Shown piece after piece: positions 1 to 13,583 of a stretch of DNA of 64,000 nt. Source of the DNA: Oncomelania hupensis (lineage: Eukaryota > Mollusca > Gastropoda > Littorinimorpha > Pomatiopsidae); assembly GCA_036898135.1 (NCBI GenBank), contig CM072511.1, positions 163,577,564 to 163,641,563 of the forward strand. The letters run 5' to 3'. Each line of letters begins with the position of its first letter. The stretch's first letter is position 1. The notes below the pieces were generated by a model that was not told the DNA's origin, did no database searches, and worked only from the letters and a program-made list of their open reading frames with translations. A program made the position numbers and the translations under genes.

Positions 1-376
1 CCTGTAACATTAGGCTATATATACACCTTAAGATTAGGCTATATCTACACCTGTAACATTAAGCTATATATACACCTGTAAGATTAGGCTATATCTATAC
101 CTGTAACATTAGGCTATATATACACCTGTAACATTAGGCTATATCTACACCTGTAACATTAGACTATATCTACACCTGTAACATTAGGCTATATCTACAC
201 CTGTAACATTAGACTATATCTACACCTGTAACATTAGGCTATATCTACACCTGTAACATTAGGCTATATATACACCTGTAAGATTAGGCTCTATCTACAC
301 CTGTAAGATTAGGTTAGATCTACACCCGTAATATTAGACTATATCTACACCTGTAACATTAGGCTATATCTACACC
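1..376. repeat. 25-bp minisatellite, about 15 units
   Basis: The unit is close to ctgtaacattaggctatat plus c/atacac, repeated head to tail from the window edge. The variation is mostly ctac versus atac and aacatt versus aagatt. The array probably continues upstream. Confidence 0.95.
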
Positions 377-401
377 TTTATTGTACTAAAGGTTTTCAGC
401 T

Positions 402-551
402 TTAACTTCAAGTTATCTGTACGTTACAGGTTAGCTTCAAGTTATCTGTACGTTACAGGTTAGCTTCAAGTTATCTGTACGTTACAGGTTAGCTTCAAGT
501 TATCTGTACGTTACAGGTTAACTTCAAGTTATCTGTACGTTACAGGTTAAC
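402..551. repeat. 29-bp minisatellite abutting an SLC28 exon, about 5 units
   Basis: Each unit carries ttcaagttatctgtacgtta followed by caggtta. The last unit supplies the cag at 543-545 that is the only good acceptor for the exon starting at 546, so every unit contains a copy of the splice-acceptor context. Confidence 0.92.
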
Positions 552-737
552 TGGCATCCCGTGTTCTGGGGAATAGCAGTGCAGTACGTGTTCGCTTTGC
601 TGATCATCAGAACACAGTGGGGCTTCTCAGCCTTCAACTACCTCGGAGACCGTGTCACAGAGATGCTGGCATACTCCAACGCTGGGGCAGCCTTCGTCTT
701 CGGTGAAAAATACACTGACCACATCTTTGCTATGAAG
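546..737 (+). CDS. SLC28: SLC28 exon (first in window)
   Basis: It encodes in-window residues 1-64, including [17 protein letters not shown], a CNT membrane helix, and [14 protein letters not shown]. The donor is aag|gtgagt. The only AG close enough upstream ends at 545 and lies inside the last unit of a 29-bp tandem repeat. An in-frame stop at 519-521 limits the exon's 5' edge. Confidence 0.85.
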
Positions 738-853
738 GTGAGTGGATAGTGGTGGTGGTGGTGGTGGTTAAAAGGAAGGTGGTGGTGGTGGATGTTAGAA
801 GGTGGTTGGCTGGATGGATGGATGGTCGATCGACTGTTTGATGATGGTGATGG

Positions 854-952
<99 letters not shown>

Positions 953-2112
953 CATCGACAGCAATAAATCTCGTTCGCTATAAATCTTCCAATTTTAAAG
1001 CAGAATACCAATGATTTTGCTGCTGACGTCGACATTGATGAAAATCACCGCCACAACAACGACAACAATAAAGCTAACAAACAGCGACATTGCAAACACC
1101 AACAATGCTACTGACAACTACAGCGATGACGACGACGACGGCGATTATGATTTTGCTGCTGCTGCAGCTGACATTGGCACAATCACTTCGACGACAAGAA
1201 CGACTACAACGCTCTTACGATCATAATAATAATGCTGTTTCTTGCAGGCTTTACCAGTCATCGTGTACTTCAGTGCTCTGATCTCAGTGCTGTACTACTT
1301 GGGGGTGATGCAAGCTGTTATCAGTGTGGCTGGCAGGTTTCTGTCCTTTTGCCTCGACACTTCACCCACGGAATCCCTCAACTCCGCCGGAAACATTTTC
1401 CTAGGACAGGTCAGTTCAGCGAGGATGAATTATAGTCCCCTGTCACAGGGGAGTGGGGGGGGGGAGCGTATGGGGGAAGTCAGTTCAGTGATATGTGCCT
1501 CATTTTTAAAGCTGGACACGGTGGCTCCGTGTTTAAAAACATGTCAATACAGTTAAAGCATTGGATGTGTAAGCAATAATGTTGCAGGCAGTGGCTCCAA
1601 ATTTCAGGGTTGACGGTTTGGAGCTCCGAAACAACTAGCATGCCTCTGATGCCCAGGCAAGTGTCCCCTACTCCCTGAGTTAGGCCTTGTATCGGCCAGC
1701 GCCTTGAGCAGCTCTTGTGCTGGAAAAGCGCTAGGTTAAAAACGGGTTTAACAAATTATATTGATACTTGAATTCTAGAGCAGAGGTCAATTCTTACTAG
1801 CACGTTCAAACTCCGTGGTGAACATTTTCTTAGGATCGGGCGTTTCAGCGACTCGTGTTTTCTTAGAGGGTCAGAGAAACCATGCTTGTTGAGTAGTAAT
1901 CCATTACCATCTAGAATTCTTTTGTTTCTATAAATGTTGCACGGAATGACGAGTTATTGACTATTACTGGATCTAGCTTGCAATGCTGAAAACATAAATT
2001 CCCTTCTAGCTGCCAGAAAACAACAATTATTCTCCCTCTAAACTCTTCCAAAACACATTTTAAGAAATTCAGTTCAAGGTAGGTGTTTGGTTATAAATTG
2101 TTTACCCAATGG

Positions 2113-2193
<81 letters not shown>

Positions 2194-2832
2194 CGATGAT
2201 GATGATGATCTCATGTAGACAGAGGCCCCACTGATGATCAGGCCTTTTATGGAACGGATGACGCGGTCGGAGTTGCATGCTGTCATGGTTGGAGGTTTCG
2301 CTACCGTGTCAGGGTCCGTTCTCGGAACCTACATCCTGTTTGGAGTGAGTTATTTCCCTTTTTGCCGCTTGTAACTTTAAAAAACGTCGTTGACAACAAA
2401 TAATATATTTATTCCTGGACCAGTCTGGTTATGTTTTTCCCTCTTAGATAACTGGTAGACCTACGTCAACAGACTTTTCTTTAAATTCATGGGCGGGAGA
2501 GAGAGGACGGTTGGGGGAGGGGGGAAGGGATGGGGGGAGGCTCAATCTGGCTAAAAGAATTGTATTGATTTCCCAGGGGCCAATTGTTAAATGATATTAA
2601 AATGATGTATATTGAAATTGTTCTTCTTTCCTATGTAGAAGTAATGTGCTTATTAGTATACTTCTTCATCATCGCCTTCATCATTCTCCTTTTTATTATA
2701 ATCTTGGTTATTATTGAAACGGTCATCATCATTATATTGATGATGATAATGATGATGATGATGATGATAATTGTCATTATTATTGTTGCTATTGTTTTTT
2801 GTTTTTGTCGTCCTCCTCATCATCATCATTGA

Positions 2833-2916
<84 letters not shown>

Positions 2917-4745
2917 TACCATCATCATCATCATTATTATTATTAATTTTATTATTATTATTATTATTATTATCACTATTACCATCATCGTCATTATTAT
3001 TATTATTATTTTGACAGGTTCGAGCCAGCTACCTTCTAGGGGCCTCTGTGATGGCTGCCCCTTGCTCTCTTGCTCTGTCCAAACTGACCTACCCTGAGAC
3101 AGAAGAGAACAGGATCGATGCGAAAGAGGTGTACAAGCTATCAGCAGGGTAAAAGCACAGTTCGCTTTGAGTCTTATTTCATCGCTCAGAGTGGTTGCAA
3201 AATAACTCCCTATTGACAATTTTTGATTACTTTTAAAAATAGAATAAATTTACATCAAACAAAGCGGATCGTAAACCTTACTGTAGTAGAATTTTAGTGG
3301 TGATCGCTGATTTTACTCACTTTGAAGAGAGCAGCATGTAAAGACGCGTCGCTTGACGCTTTATCTTTTGTAACCTTATGCGTTCTCTTGTCTTATAGTT
3401 TCATCATACATCAGCGGAGTTCTCTCACAGCTCAAACCCGGCTTCGGGTTCATTTGTTTTTATTTATTTACTATTTATTTATTTGTTCATTATTTATTTA
3501 TTTATTATCATCACCTCCTAGTTTATTACATGTTTTTAATAAAGATGCATAATTGATAGGAACGTGTATGAATGTCATAAATGTATTAAATGTGATATAT
3601 TTTTAATAGAGTGGCTTGTATTTATTTTAACTTGTTGTGAATGTGAATTGGTGAGATGTATTTGTGATATGGAACTGTGATAGTCGTAGTATGAATGTGT
3701 TGTATGGATGAACTATGATAAGCTTAGTTCATGAACAGTGGTAGTTGCTTTCATTAATGTATTTATAACTGGATAAATATTTTATGTTTTTGCTAGATTA
3801 CTAAAGGGTGATAAAAATGCTTGGTCGATTTAACACATTTGGCTTTAAAATGTACTTTCCTTTTTTTGTCAAATGATCTACGCATTTTGGGTAAATTCCT
3901 TATCTGAGGTAATAAAGTATGTTGTATTGTATTGTATCGTATCGTATCGTATCGTATCGTATCGTATCGTATCGTATTGTATTGTGTTGTGTTGTGTTGT
4001 GTTGTGTTGTGTTGTGTTGGTTCATAGAAAATTGAAACTCACGCGAGTGGAGTGTACCAACCACATTTTTTTAAAAATTGTTGGCGGGGTATTCTTTGTG
4101 AATTTCCGATCCCATCGGTCCCCACTTATACAGCGCACAATTCCATGCCACACAGACATGCTCAGGAACAGAAAAATATGTCAGTTACTGCCCCTGAACA
4201 AAGGTAGATCTGGAGTTTCCGGCGAAAAGACCGCACGGTTGTTGAAGAATTGAATAACCTGTGACATGGTATTCCAAAAGGGTATATGCTGCGTTTGTAA
4301 ATGTATTAAGTAGGCTTAGTGTGGTAGATCATAGGATCAACCAACTGGCTCGTGTATAGGCCTGCCACTGTTCTGTAAAAACACTGTCTGACCTGGACTG
4401 TCCTCAGCACAGCCAACAACATCATCGAGGCGGCGTCATCAGGAGCGTCATTGTCAATCAAGCTTGTGGCCAACGTTGCCGTCAACGTCATGGCCTTCCT
4501 CGCCATCTTGGAATTTCTCAACGCCACCCTCATCTGGCTCGGTGACCGCGTGGGCGTGGATGGGCTCAGCTTTCAGGTATTAAGATATAAGGGGTGGACT
4601 TTGGTGCTCTCTACATTAGAATGAAAATGACAAGATTATCTCCCGTCCAAATGTCGCTCGGTGTTGGTGGACCTAGCTGTCCCTTCTCCCTTGTTTACAT
4701 CCCACACCTACAGCAGGGTGAGAGGATTATTTCCAGTCAAACACA

Positions 4746-4813
<68 letters not shown>

Positions 4814-7800
4814 CATAGGCTCTTTCGCCATTTTGGTTTTTTTCAACATCCACATCATCTATTATTGTTATTATTATTTTTTTATTTTTATATAGCGCTT
4901 TTTCAGCTCAAGAGCTGCTTAAGGCGCTGGCCGATACAGGATCTAACTCAAGCCGCCCGAGGCGCTCTCTTGCTGCCTTAGGCGACCAGATTGACGCTCA
5001 GACGACTGAGCACAATCCTATGCTCACCAGGGATGGGGGGTGGGGGGAGGGGAAAGGGAAAACTATACACTGAAACAACCATCAGACTAATAGCAACAAT
5101 AAGATGGCCAGTGCTCACAGCCAATGTTTATGTCCGGGCCACCTGGAATCGAACCCGCAACCTTTATAACACGAACCCGCAGTTCTACACAAACATTTGG
5201 TACCGCTTGAAAATATTTTTCTAATCTCGCTTTAAAATTTAAAGAAAAAAAAATTGGAACCAATTATCCAAGGCAAGACAAAGACCATTAACAGTTCTGC
5301 TAGTCCTCACCTTTCGCTCTCAATATAATGATTGCGCGTGTTTCATTTCGGTTGGCCATTTCAATATCCGATTTGATATCGAATTATAGGTTACAGTGTG
5401 GTTTGCTCTGTGGGTTCGGGAATTAAATAGAATAGACCCAACGTTTCCCGGCGTGTCGTAAGAGGCGATTAACAGGGGTGATGTTAGCACGGCATCACTT
5501 GGCGAAAGTCTTCTACACAGAAGTCACCGGCCAGGGCGGAGGAACCTCACGTTACTACAGGTTCAACGACCACGTGCTCAGGGCCAAAGCGAGCCACACT
5601 GTTTTCGTGAATTTCGGCTGTGGCCAACAGCCTGGAGAGGATTGGGCACCGCCAGGTCTTTTTTGCCCAAGACACACTACATGATGAAACTATCCACTAA
5701 TTCCAAACCGGATCGGTCATCGCCCGGCACAAGGACCGCGCCTTCCGTTGGCCACCATGACGGAGGTGATAAGTATGCTACTGATGGACAAATTAGCAAG
5801 ATCCGCACGAGAAACATCGTCATAGGAACCTGGAATGTCAGGACCCTAACTGCGGAAGGAAAATTAGAAGAACTGGCCCACGAGCTGGACCACTATCGAT
5901 GGAACGTTCTAGGTATCAGGGAACTGCGTTGGAAAGGCCTAGGTGAAACAACGACAGATAAAGGCCACAAGCTCTATTTCAGCGGTAGAGATGACAGGCA
6001 CGAACACGGCGTTGGATTCTTGGTCCACAAGAACATTCTAGCCACTGTCATGGGTTGCCGCCCAGTCTCTAGTAGACTCATTACCATCCGTCTGAGAGCA
6101 GCCCCTTTCAACATCACCATCATCCAGGCCTATGCCCTAACATCAGACTATGGCGCCAGCGAAGTGGGGGATTTTTATGAAAATCTAAAGGCGGTCCTTG
6201 ACCAAGTGCCGAAGAAGGACATATTCATAGTGCAAGGCGACTGGAATGCCAAGATTGGCCAAGATGCGCACCACAACTGGGGAGACACATGTGGACCCCA
6301 CTGCAACAACGAGACAAATGACAGGGGTCTGAGACTCTTGGAGTTTGCCAGAAACAACAATTTGGTACTGGCAAACACGCTTGGTCTCCACAAAAACTCC
6401 AGACGATGGACATGGCACAGTCCCGGCGGGGAGCATCCCAACCAGATCGACTACATCATGGTCAAGAAACGCTTCAGATCAAGCATCAACATTGGCAGGA
6501 CACGCACTTTTCCCGGAGCAGACATCGGAAGTGACCACGATCTCGTGATGATGTCTTTCCGGCTCCACTTGAAGAGAATAAATACAGCAAAGTGCACTAG
6601 ACTGAAGTTCGACCCTGACAAACTGCAAGACCCGGAGGTGGCAGAACTATGTCAGGTCACAATTGGAGGGAAATTTGCACCACTGCTCATTTTGGGGGCT
6701 GGTGAAGTAGATGTCAACACCATGACCACCACCTTCAACTCAGCTGTGACAGATGCCGCCACTGAGATCCTTGGTAAGCACCGACCAAAGAAGAAGCCGT
6801 GGATCACACCTGAACTTTTGGATCTGTGTGATAAACGAAGAGAGAAAAAGAAGAAAAAGAACACCTCACAGGGAGCTGATGTCTACCGAAAAATCAACAA
6901 TGACATCCGAAAAGGCATGCGCACAGCAAAGGAGAACTGAATAGAAGATCAATGCCAGGAAATAGAGAACAGTCTGAACAAGAACAACAGCAAGAAGGCC
7001 TACCAGACTGTGAAGCGGCTGACAAGTGTTAAACAGCCCAAAGTCTCCACGATCCAAAGCAAGTCTGGCATATGCCTTACAGAAGAACAAGAAGTCTTGG
7101 ACAGATGGACAGAGTACTGCTCTGACCTTTACAACCATACACCAAATGGAGACCCATCAGTTCTAGCATGTCCCGAGAACAGAGAAGAAGAAGAAATCCT
7201 CCCAATTCTCCGGGAAGAAGTTGAGGCAGCAGTGCAATCGCTGAAGAAAGGGAAGTCAGTGGGAGTGGACAACATACCCGCCGAACTGCTACAAGCAGGA
7301 GGAGAAGCGATGGTTGATGCCCTCGCCATTATCTATAACAAGATCTGGCAGAGTGGGAGTAGCCTCGTCCATGGATCCAGTCGCTTGTCATCACTCTTCC
7401 AAAAAAAAGTAACCTTCAGGAGTGTGAAAATTAACGCACCATCAGCCTCATCAGCCATCCCAGCAAGGTCCTCCTGAAAATAAAACTCAACAGGTTGAAA
7501 CCCCAAACTGAACAAATCATAGCTGAAGAACAAGCAGGAATCAGGGCAGGGCGAAGTACCACTGAACAGATTTTCAACTTCAGAATAATCTGTGAGAAAT
7601 ACCTACAGCACCAACAACATCTATATCATGTGTTCATAGACTTCAAGAAGGCGTTTGACCGAGTCTGGCATGCAGCTCTATGGGCAACAATGAAAGTGTA
7701 CAACATCAGCCCTAAAATTATTGAAGTCATCAAAAGCCTGTATGACAAGGCTACCAGTGCAGTCCTCCATAACAGCGTCATCGGGAACTGGTTCAAAACA

Positions 7801-10064
7801 ACAATCGGTGTGTGTCAGGGATGTCTACTCTCTCCAACACTCTTCAACATCTTCCTAGGGCGCATCATGTCAGATGCTTTTGCATATCACGAAGGCACAG
7901 TCAGCATAGGGGGTAGAGCAATCTCCAATCTTCGTTTTGCGGATGATCTTGATGGATTGGCTGGAGAGGAACAAGAACTTGAACTTGAACAGCTGGTACA
8001 GAGGCTTGACACCACCTCCAGAGCTTATGGAAAGGAAATAAGTGCAGAAAAGACCAAAATGATGACCAGCAACACCAATGGCATCAACACGGACATCAAA
8101 GTCCAAGGCCAATCCCTCAACACAGTGCATAGCTTAAAATATTTGGGAGCCATTGTGTCAGACAATGGGTCCCGTCAGGAAGTCCTCTCCAGAATCGCAC
8201 AAACAACTGCTGCCCTGACAAGGTTGAAGCCCATTTGGAAAGACAGGACCATCAGTCTACATTCCAAAGTAAGACTGCTGCGCTCCCTTGTCATCTCCAT
8301 CTTCCTATATGCTTGCGAAGCATGGACCCTCACAGCAGATCTACAACGAAGAATACAAAGCATGGAGATGAGGTGCTACAGAAGACTTCTGGGCATTTCC
8401 TATACCCAACACATCACCAACGACGAAGTCCGACAGACCATCACACAAGCCATTGGACAACACGATGATCTGCTCACAGTGGTGAAGAAACGGAAACTCC
8501 GATGGTATGGCCACGTCACCAGATCATCAGGCCTTGCAAAGACCATTCTGCAAGGCACAGTGCAAGGAGGTAGAAGAAGAGGGAGACCGAAAAAGAGGTG
8601 GGATGACAACATTTGAGAATGGACTGGTTTGACACTGAGCGAAGCCATCAGGGCTGCTGAGGACAGAGAAAGATGGAGTATGCTGGTTAAACGATCATCT
8701 GTGGTGCCCCTACGACCTCCGGGTTACGGGACATGATAGGATAGGATAGGATAGATGTGGTTGAAAGGTAACTCCCTATTCACAAGTGCTCATAACAGCA
8801 TTTGCCTGAAACAAAATAAATTGTGATTTTTACAGTTGTAGAATTTAATGGCTTTCTGTTTCCTCTGACGGCGACGAGACAGTCAATGATGGTCCGTCAA
8901 TTGACACAGCGTGAGCGAGCTCAGCTGACGTAAGAAGACTATGCGACAGACGACGGGCTATTAATTTTTTTTTATTTTTTTTTTTTTGTTGTTGTTGTTG
9001 CAGTTTATTATCCATTTCAATCGGGAAACTCTGGGCCGCCCTCACCTGGTAAAGGCGTAGTCGCAGCCTGTAGCGCGCCCAAACCCAACCTACCTAACAT
9101 TTATTTGTGATTTTTGAAATTTTGCTGGGTGAGCAAACCGAAGTACCCGGAGAAAACCCCCGAGACGTTGCCCGAGTCGAAAGTAAATAATAATATTCGG
9201 AGAAACATAACGCCCAGATGCTGAATCGAACCCACACCTGTCAGGCGCCATTGGTTTCTGGCTTGTGGACAAGGCAAGTTAGTCCCGCCTTAGCCCACTT
9301 GACCACAACGCTCAAGGGTCTGCTCTTGTAGCTGTGAGATGAAATTAGATATAAGCAATTACATTCCACAGCTGTAAGGATGACAATACTGTTTTAGTGT
9401 GTTTTTGTTTCTTTTCGTGCAAATGCGTTACTATTGACAAAAGTTATCAGCAATGCTTCTTAGGGAGTTACTTTTCAACCAGCCTGTAATATTTGATCTT
9501 CTCGCCAGTTCCTCTGTTCCTACCTGTTCTACCCGATCACCTTCCTGATGGGGGTGGATGAGGCGGACTGCCGGAGGGTTGCTCAGCTCATCGGCTACAA
9601 GGTGTTCACCAACGAGTTCGTGGCTTACATCCAGATGGGCGAGCTACTGAAGAACACGCACCAGTACGATAACTACACCTCCACTTTCGGTATCAACGGG
9701 ACTGTCATCCACGATGGTCTGGACATCATCTTGCCCTATTGGAACAACACTGTATTGGAAGGTGGAATATTATCGGTGAGTTCATTGTTATATAGGCCTA
9801 TCTGTTGAAGGTGGGCTTGTAGCACGATTGATAGAGTGCTGGTGTTTTACGCCGAAAGTTGCGGGTTCGGACCTCGCATGTGAGGAATTTACATGATTTA
9901 TTTACCGGTTCCCTCCCACCCTTCCATAATGGAATTGGATGAGTCCAGTCAATCTACATTTTAAAAAAAAGATTAAAAAATTGATTTCTCTTCTGGCTTC
10001 TGTAATAACGATCTCTTCAGATCGCTTTGAGTTCCATTGAAGAGAAAGCGTGTGATAGCATCAT

Positions 10065-10160
<96 letters not shown>

Positions 10161-10650
10161 CATTTACATTTCTTTGACCTCATGGCGCAGTGGATTAGTC
10201 GCCGGTTTCCTATGAGGAAGGGCGCGAGTTCGAATCCCGAAAGGGACGAACTTCTGTGACTTAGTTAGGTAGGAGATTTTTCAGGACAGCGAGAGGTTTT
10301 TCCTGTGTCCTCCCTCCCTTCATTAACAGTATTGGATGCAGCCAATCATTGGATTGCATTCCTGTCATCTACAAGCGGTCACAAAACTTTAGACATAACT
10401 TTGTAGCAACCGCCCTGCCTGGATTTGAGTGATAGTGTGTTTGTTGTGTATATGACAGAGGGTGTGTGTATATGATGTGAGCTAGTATGTGGTTACAGAT
10501 CGCCGTGTCCTCAGTCTGATTTAGGAGTAAGGCCCTTATAGCATCCATCATCATCATCATCATCATCATCGTCATCGTCATCATCATCATCATCATCATC
10601 ATCGTCATCATCATCATCATCGTCATCATCATCATCATCGTCATCGTCAC

Positions 10651-10716
<66 letters not shown>

Positions 10717-13404
10717 GTCCCATATTATCCCACGTCGTAGCTCAGCGGCAGAGCGTTCGCTTGGCGCACGAATGACCCAAGTTTGAATCCCGTGATGGGC
10801 AAGCTACGAGCGGCCATTTTTCCCTGTCCATCCTAGCTGCGTGGTTGCTCTGGTGGTCCAGTATTGGTTTAGTTACAATACAATACAATACAATATTACT
10901 TTATTGTCTGATGTTCATCACATACAGAAATGTGTTTTTGGCTCGTCGTCCGCAAGAAGCATGCAATATATCCATTGTATATACACAACTAGCAGAGACA
11001 CATTCATTTCGAATGACACAGCAGCAACCTTAAATTCCAATCAAATACAGACATTCACAACCTAAATTCCACATCACTAATAACTAATAATTTTACATTC
11101 ATGCAGAAAAAGCACACGCACACACACCCACACACAAAATAACCTAATGACAGCACAAGTTAAGTGTTGTCTTAAACTATACATATCACGGCCTAAACAT
11201 GATTATAATGGCAGTGCTTAAAAGGTAGAGGCATGACTAGAACATTCTACATTTACCTATACATAGACAGTCAACAATCAATTACATAATACAATGCAGT
11301 AAAAACATGCTTAGAACATTAGAATTTTTTAAATAAAAAAGAAACACAGCAAAGACACAACTGACAAGGTTACCTATCTCATAACTAGATTACATAAAGA
11401 GTACCATAACAATGGTTAGGATCATTAAAATAACAAATTATATATTATGTGACTAGAACAAGTTCAATCTACTAATTAAGAATGTCATAACTCAGCAAAT
11501 TACATCCAAGCAATCATAACAATTATGATGATCCACCCCCCTCACTAATCCCCCACTCCCACCCCCACATTTTACAATGGCACACCCTATTCTTTCCACC
11601 CACCACCAATCCATACCCACACTCACAACTAAAAGTTGTACATTAATTTAGATGCTGGATAATTGGGCTTTGGAATTCAAAAGTGAAACTGCTTGGGGGA
11701 TGAAGGATCTTTTAAACTTGTTTTTCTTAGCCATTGGTACAACATACCGGCGACCTGAGGGGAGGGATTGAAACTCTGAAAACAAAGGGTGAGATTTGTC
11801 TGAAAGAATGCGACTTGTTTTCCTGCGCACTGCTCTATGATATAGCTCTTCTAGGGGTTGTTGAACACTGCCTATGATCTTCCCTGCTAAGCAGACCACA
11901 CGGGCAAGTTTAGAATGATCTTTAACTCCTATGCTTCCAAACCAGCATACTATGTTGTATGTCAGTATGCTCTCAATGAGGCTCCGGTAAGCTGTGCCTA
12001 GTGTTTTTGTGCTGACATTGAATGATTTTAGTTTCCTTAGCAAATACAGGCGTTGTTGTGCTCGTTTGTAGATAAAATCTACATTAGAACTGAAAGTTAG
12101 CTTAGTATCAAGTACTGTACCAAGGTATTTGAATGTTTCTGTTACCTCAACAGCTTCATTAGCAATTACAATTGGGACAAATTTAGCTTCAGATTTCCTT
12201 TCATCAAAAACCAACTCTTTGGTTTTCTTTACATTAAGCTCTAAGTAACTCTCTGTACACCATGTGGCTAGAGTGTGAATGTTTGCATAGTAGCTTGCTA
12301 GTGAGTCTTCATCATGTAGCAGTCCAAAAAGTGCCATGTCATCTCCCCCCCCTCCCACCCTCCCCCCCCACCCTCCCCCCCCCCCCCCCCCCATCTTTCC
12401 TGGAATGGGAAGCCCCGTCTGCGATATCGCCAATGGGGGGCGTGGACGTGAAACTTGTACGTTCATTCTTCCCATTTTATGATTATGTCCCATGCCCATC
12501 CTCTTGATGCTCTTGTCCACTTCTCTCCTTCATTGAAATCTCAAACTAGCCCACTGGGATGTGCTCTTTTCAGCCCAGATCAGAAGTGATAGCCACCTAC
12601 TCTCTGTGCGGCTTTGCCAATCTCGGGTCTATGGGGATTCAGCTTGGTGGCCTTGGTGCTATGGCTCCTTCCAGGAGGTCAGACCTCAGTCGAATCGTCT
12701 TACGGGCTATGATCACTGGATGTGTCGTCTGCTTCACCACTGCCTGCATTGCTGGTAACACATTCTTTTCATTTAAATATTTGTCTTTATGATTTATTTT
12801 TTAAAAATAGAAAGCCTACATTGCTGGTTACAAATTTTCATTGAAATAGTTTTATTCTCAATTTTTTTTTTCTATAAAATGTAGTTTTTGAGTCTTTTTT
12901 TCCTTCTAAAAAATTTTTTAGCTTTGGGAGATTTAGCTGGGCAGTGCCGTGACCCTTCTTCTCGTTGAGTTGGTCGGTCAGCTAGCTATACATGTAACTG
13001 TGTATGATCACTATGACTGTTGACCACCTTTCTATCTTAATTATTTTCCTTTCTTCATGTCTTCATTCCTTCCTTCCTTCCTTCCTTCCTATCATTTTCT
13101 TGTGTGTATTACTAAAATATACACACATGTACAATTTGGCCTGGTGATCCAGTTGGCTGGGCGCTGGTTTTCTATGCCGAAGGTCTCGGGTTCCAAACCC
13201 GCAAGGGATAAACTTATGCGGCTTATAGGTACTGAGGTTTTTGTCAGGTCACCGAGGGTTTTCTCTAGGTGCTCGGGTTTCCTCGCTACCCTCGAAAATG
13301 GCACCGGATGCAGTCAATCTGCATTTTAAATTTTAAAATTGATTTTTTTTTCCTTCTCCTGCGCATCTTGTATGATGATGATGGTGAGGATGATGTTAAT
13401 GATA

Positions 13405-13435
<31 letters not shown>

Positions 13436-13508
13436 CGACGATGATGAGGAGGAGGAGGATGACGACGACGATGATGATGACGACGACGATGATGATGACG
13501 ACGACGAC

Positions 13509-13583
<75 letters not shown>

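Larger units (their letters stand above)
5428..8755 (+). mobile_element. Non-LTR retrotransposon (LINE), nearly full length, GGATA tail
   Basis: The element starts with 'agaatagacccaacgtttcc' (shared with 49511) and ends in a (GGATA)n tail. It encodes an apurinic endonuclease, a reverse transcriptase and a C-terminal region, as in RTE-like LINEs. Six other copies in the window share its 3' end. The coding region has an in-frame TGA at 6938, a frameshift between about 7365 and 7495, and a TGA at 8614, so this copy is dead. It sits inside an SLC28 intron in the same direction as the gene. Clade assignment within non-LTR elements is tentative. Confidence 0.9.

Noticed and set aside
6175..6441. 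Minus-strand ORFs over the LINE endonuclease
   Set aside because: Shadow frames of the plus-strand LINE coding region.
10182..10260. Functional tRNA gene
   Set aside because: Box A and box B are present, but the SINE tail and multiple similar copies show it is a SINE head.
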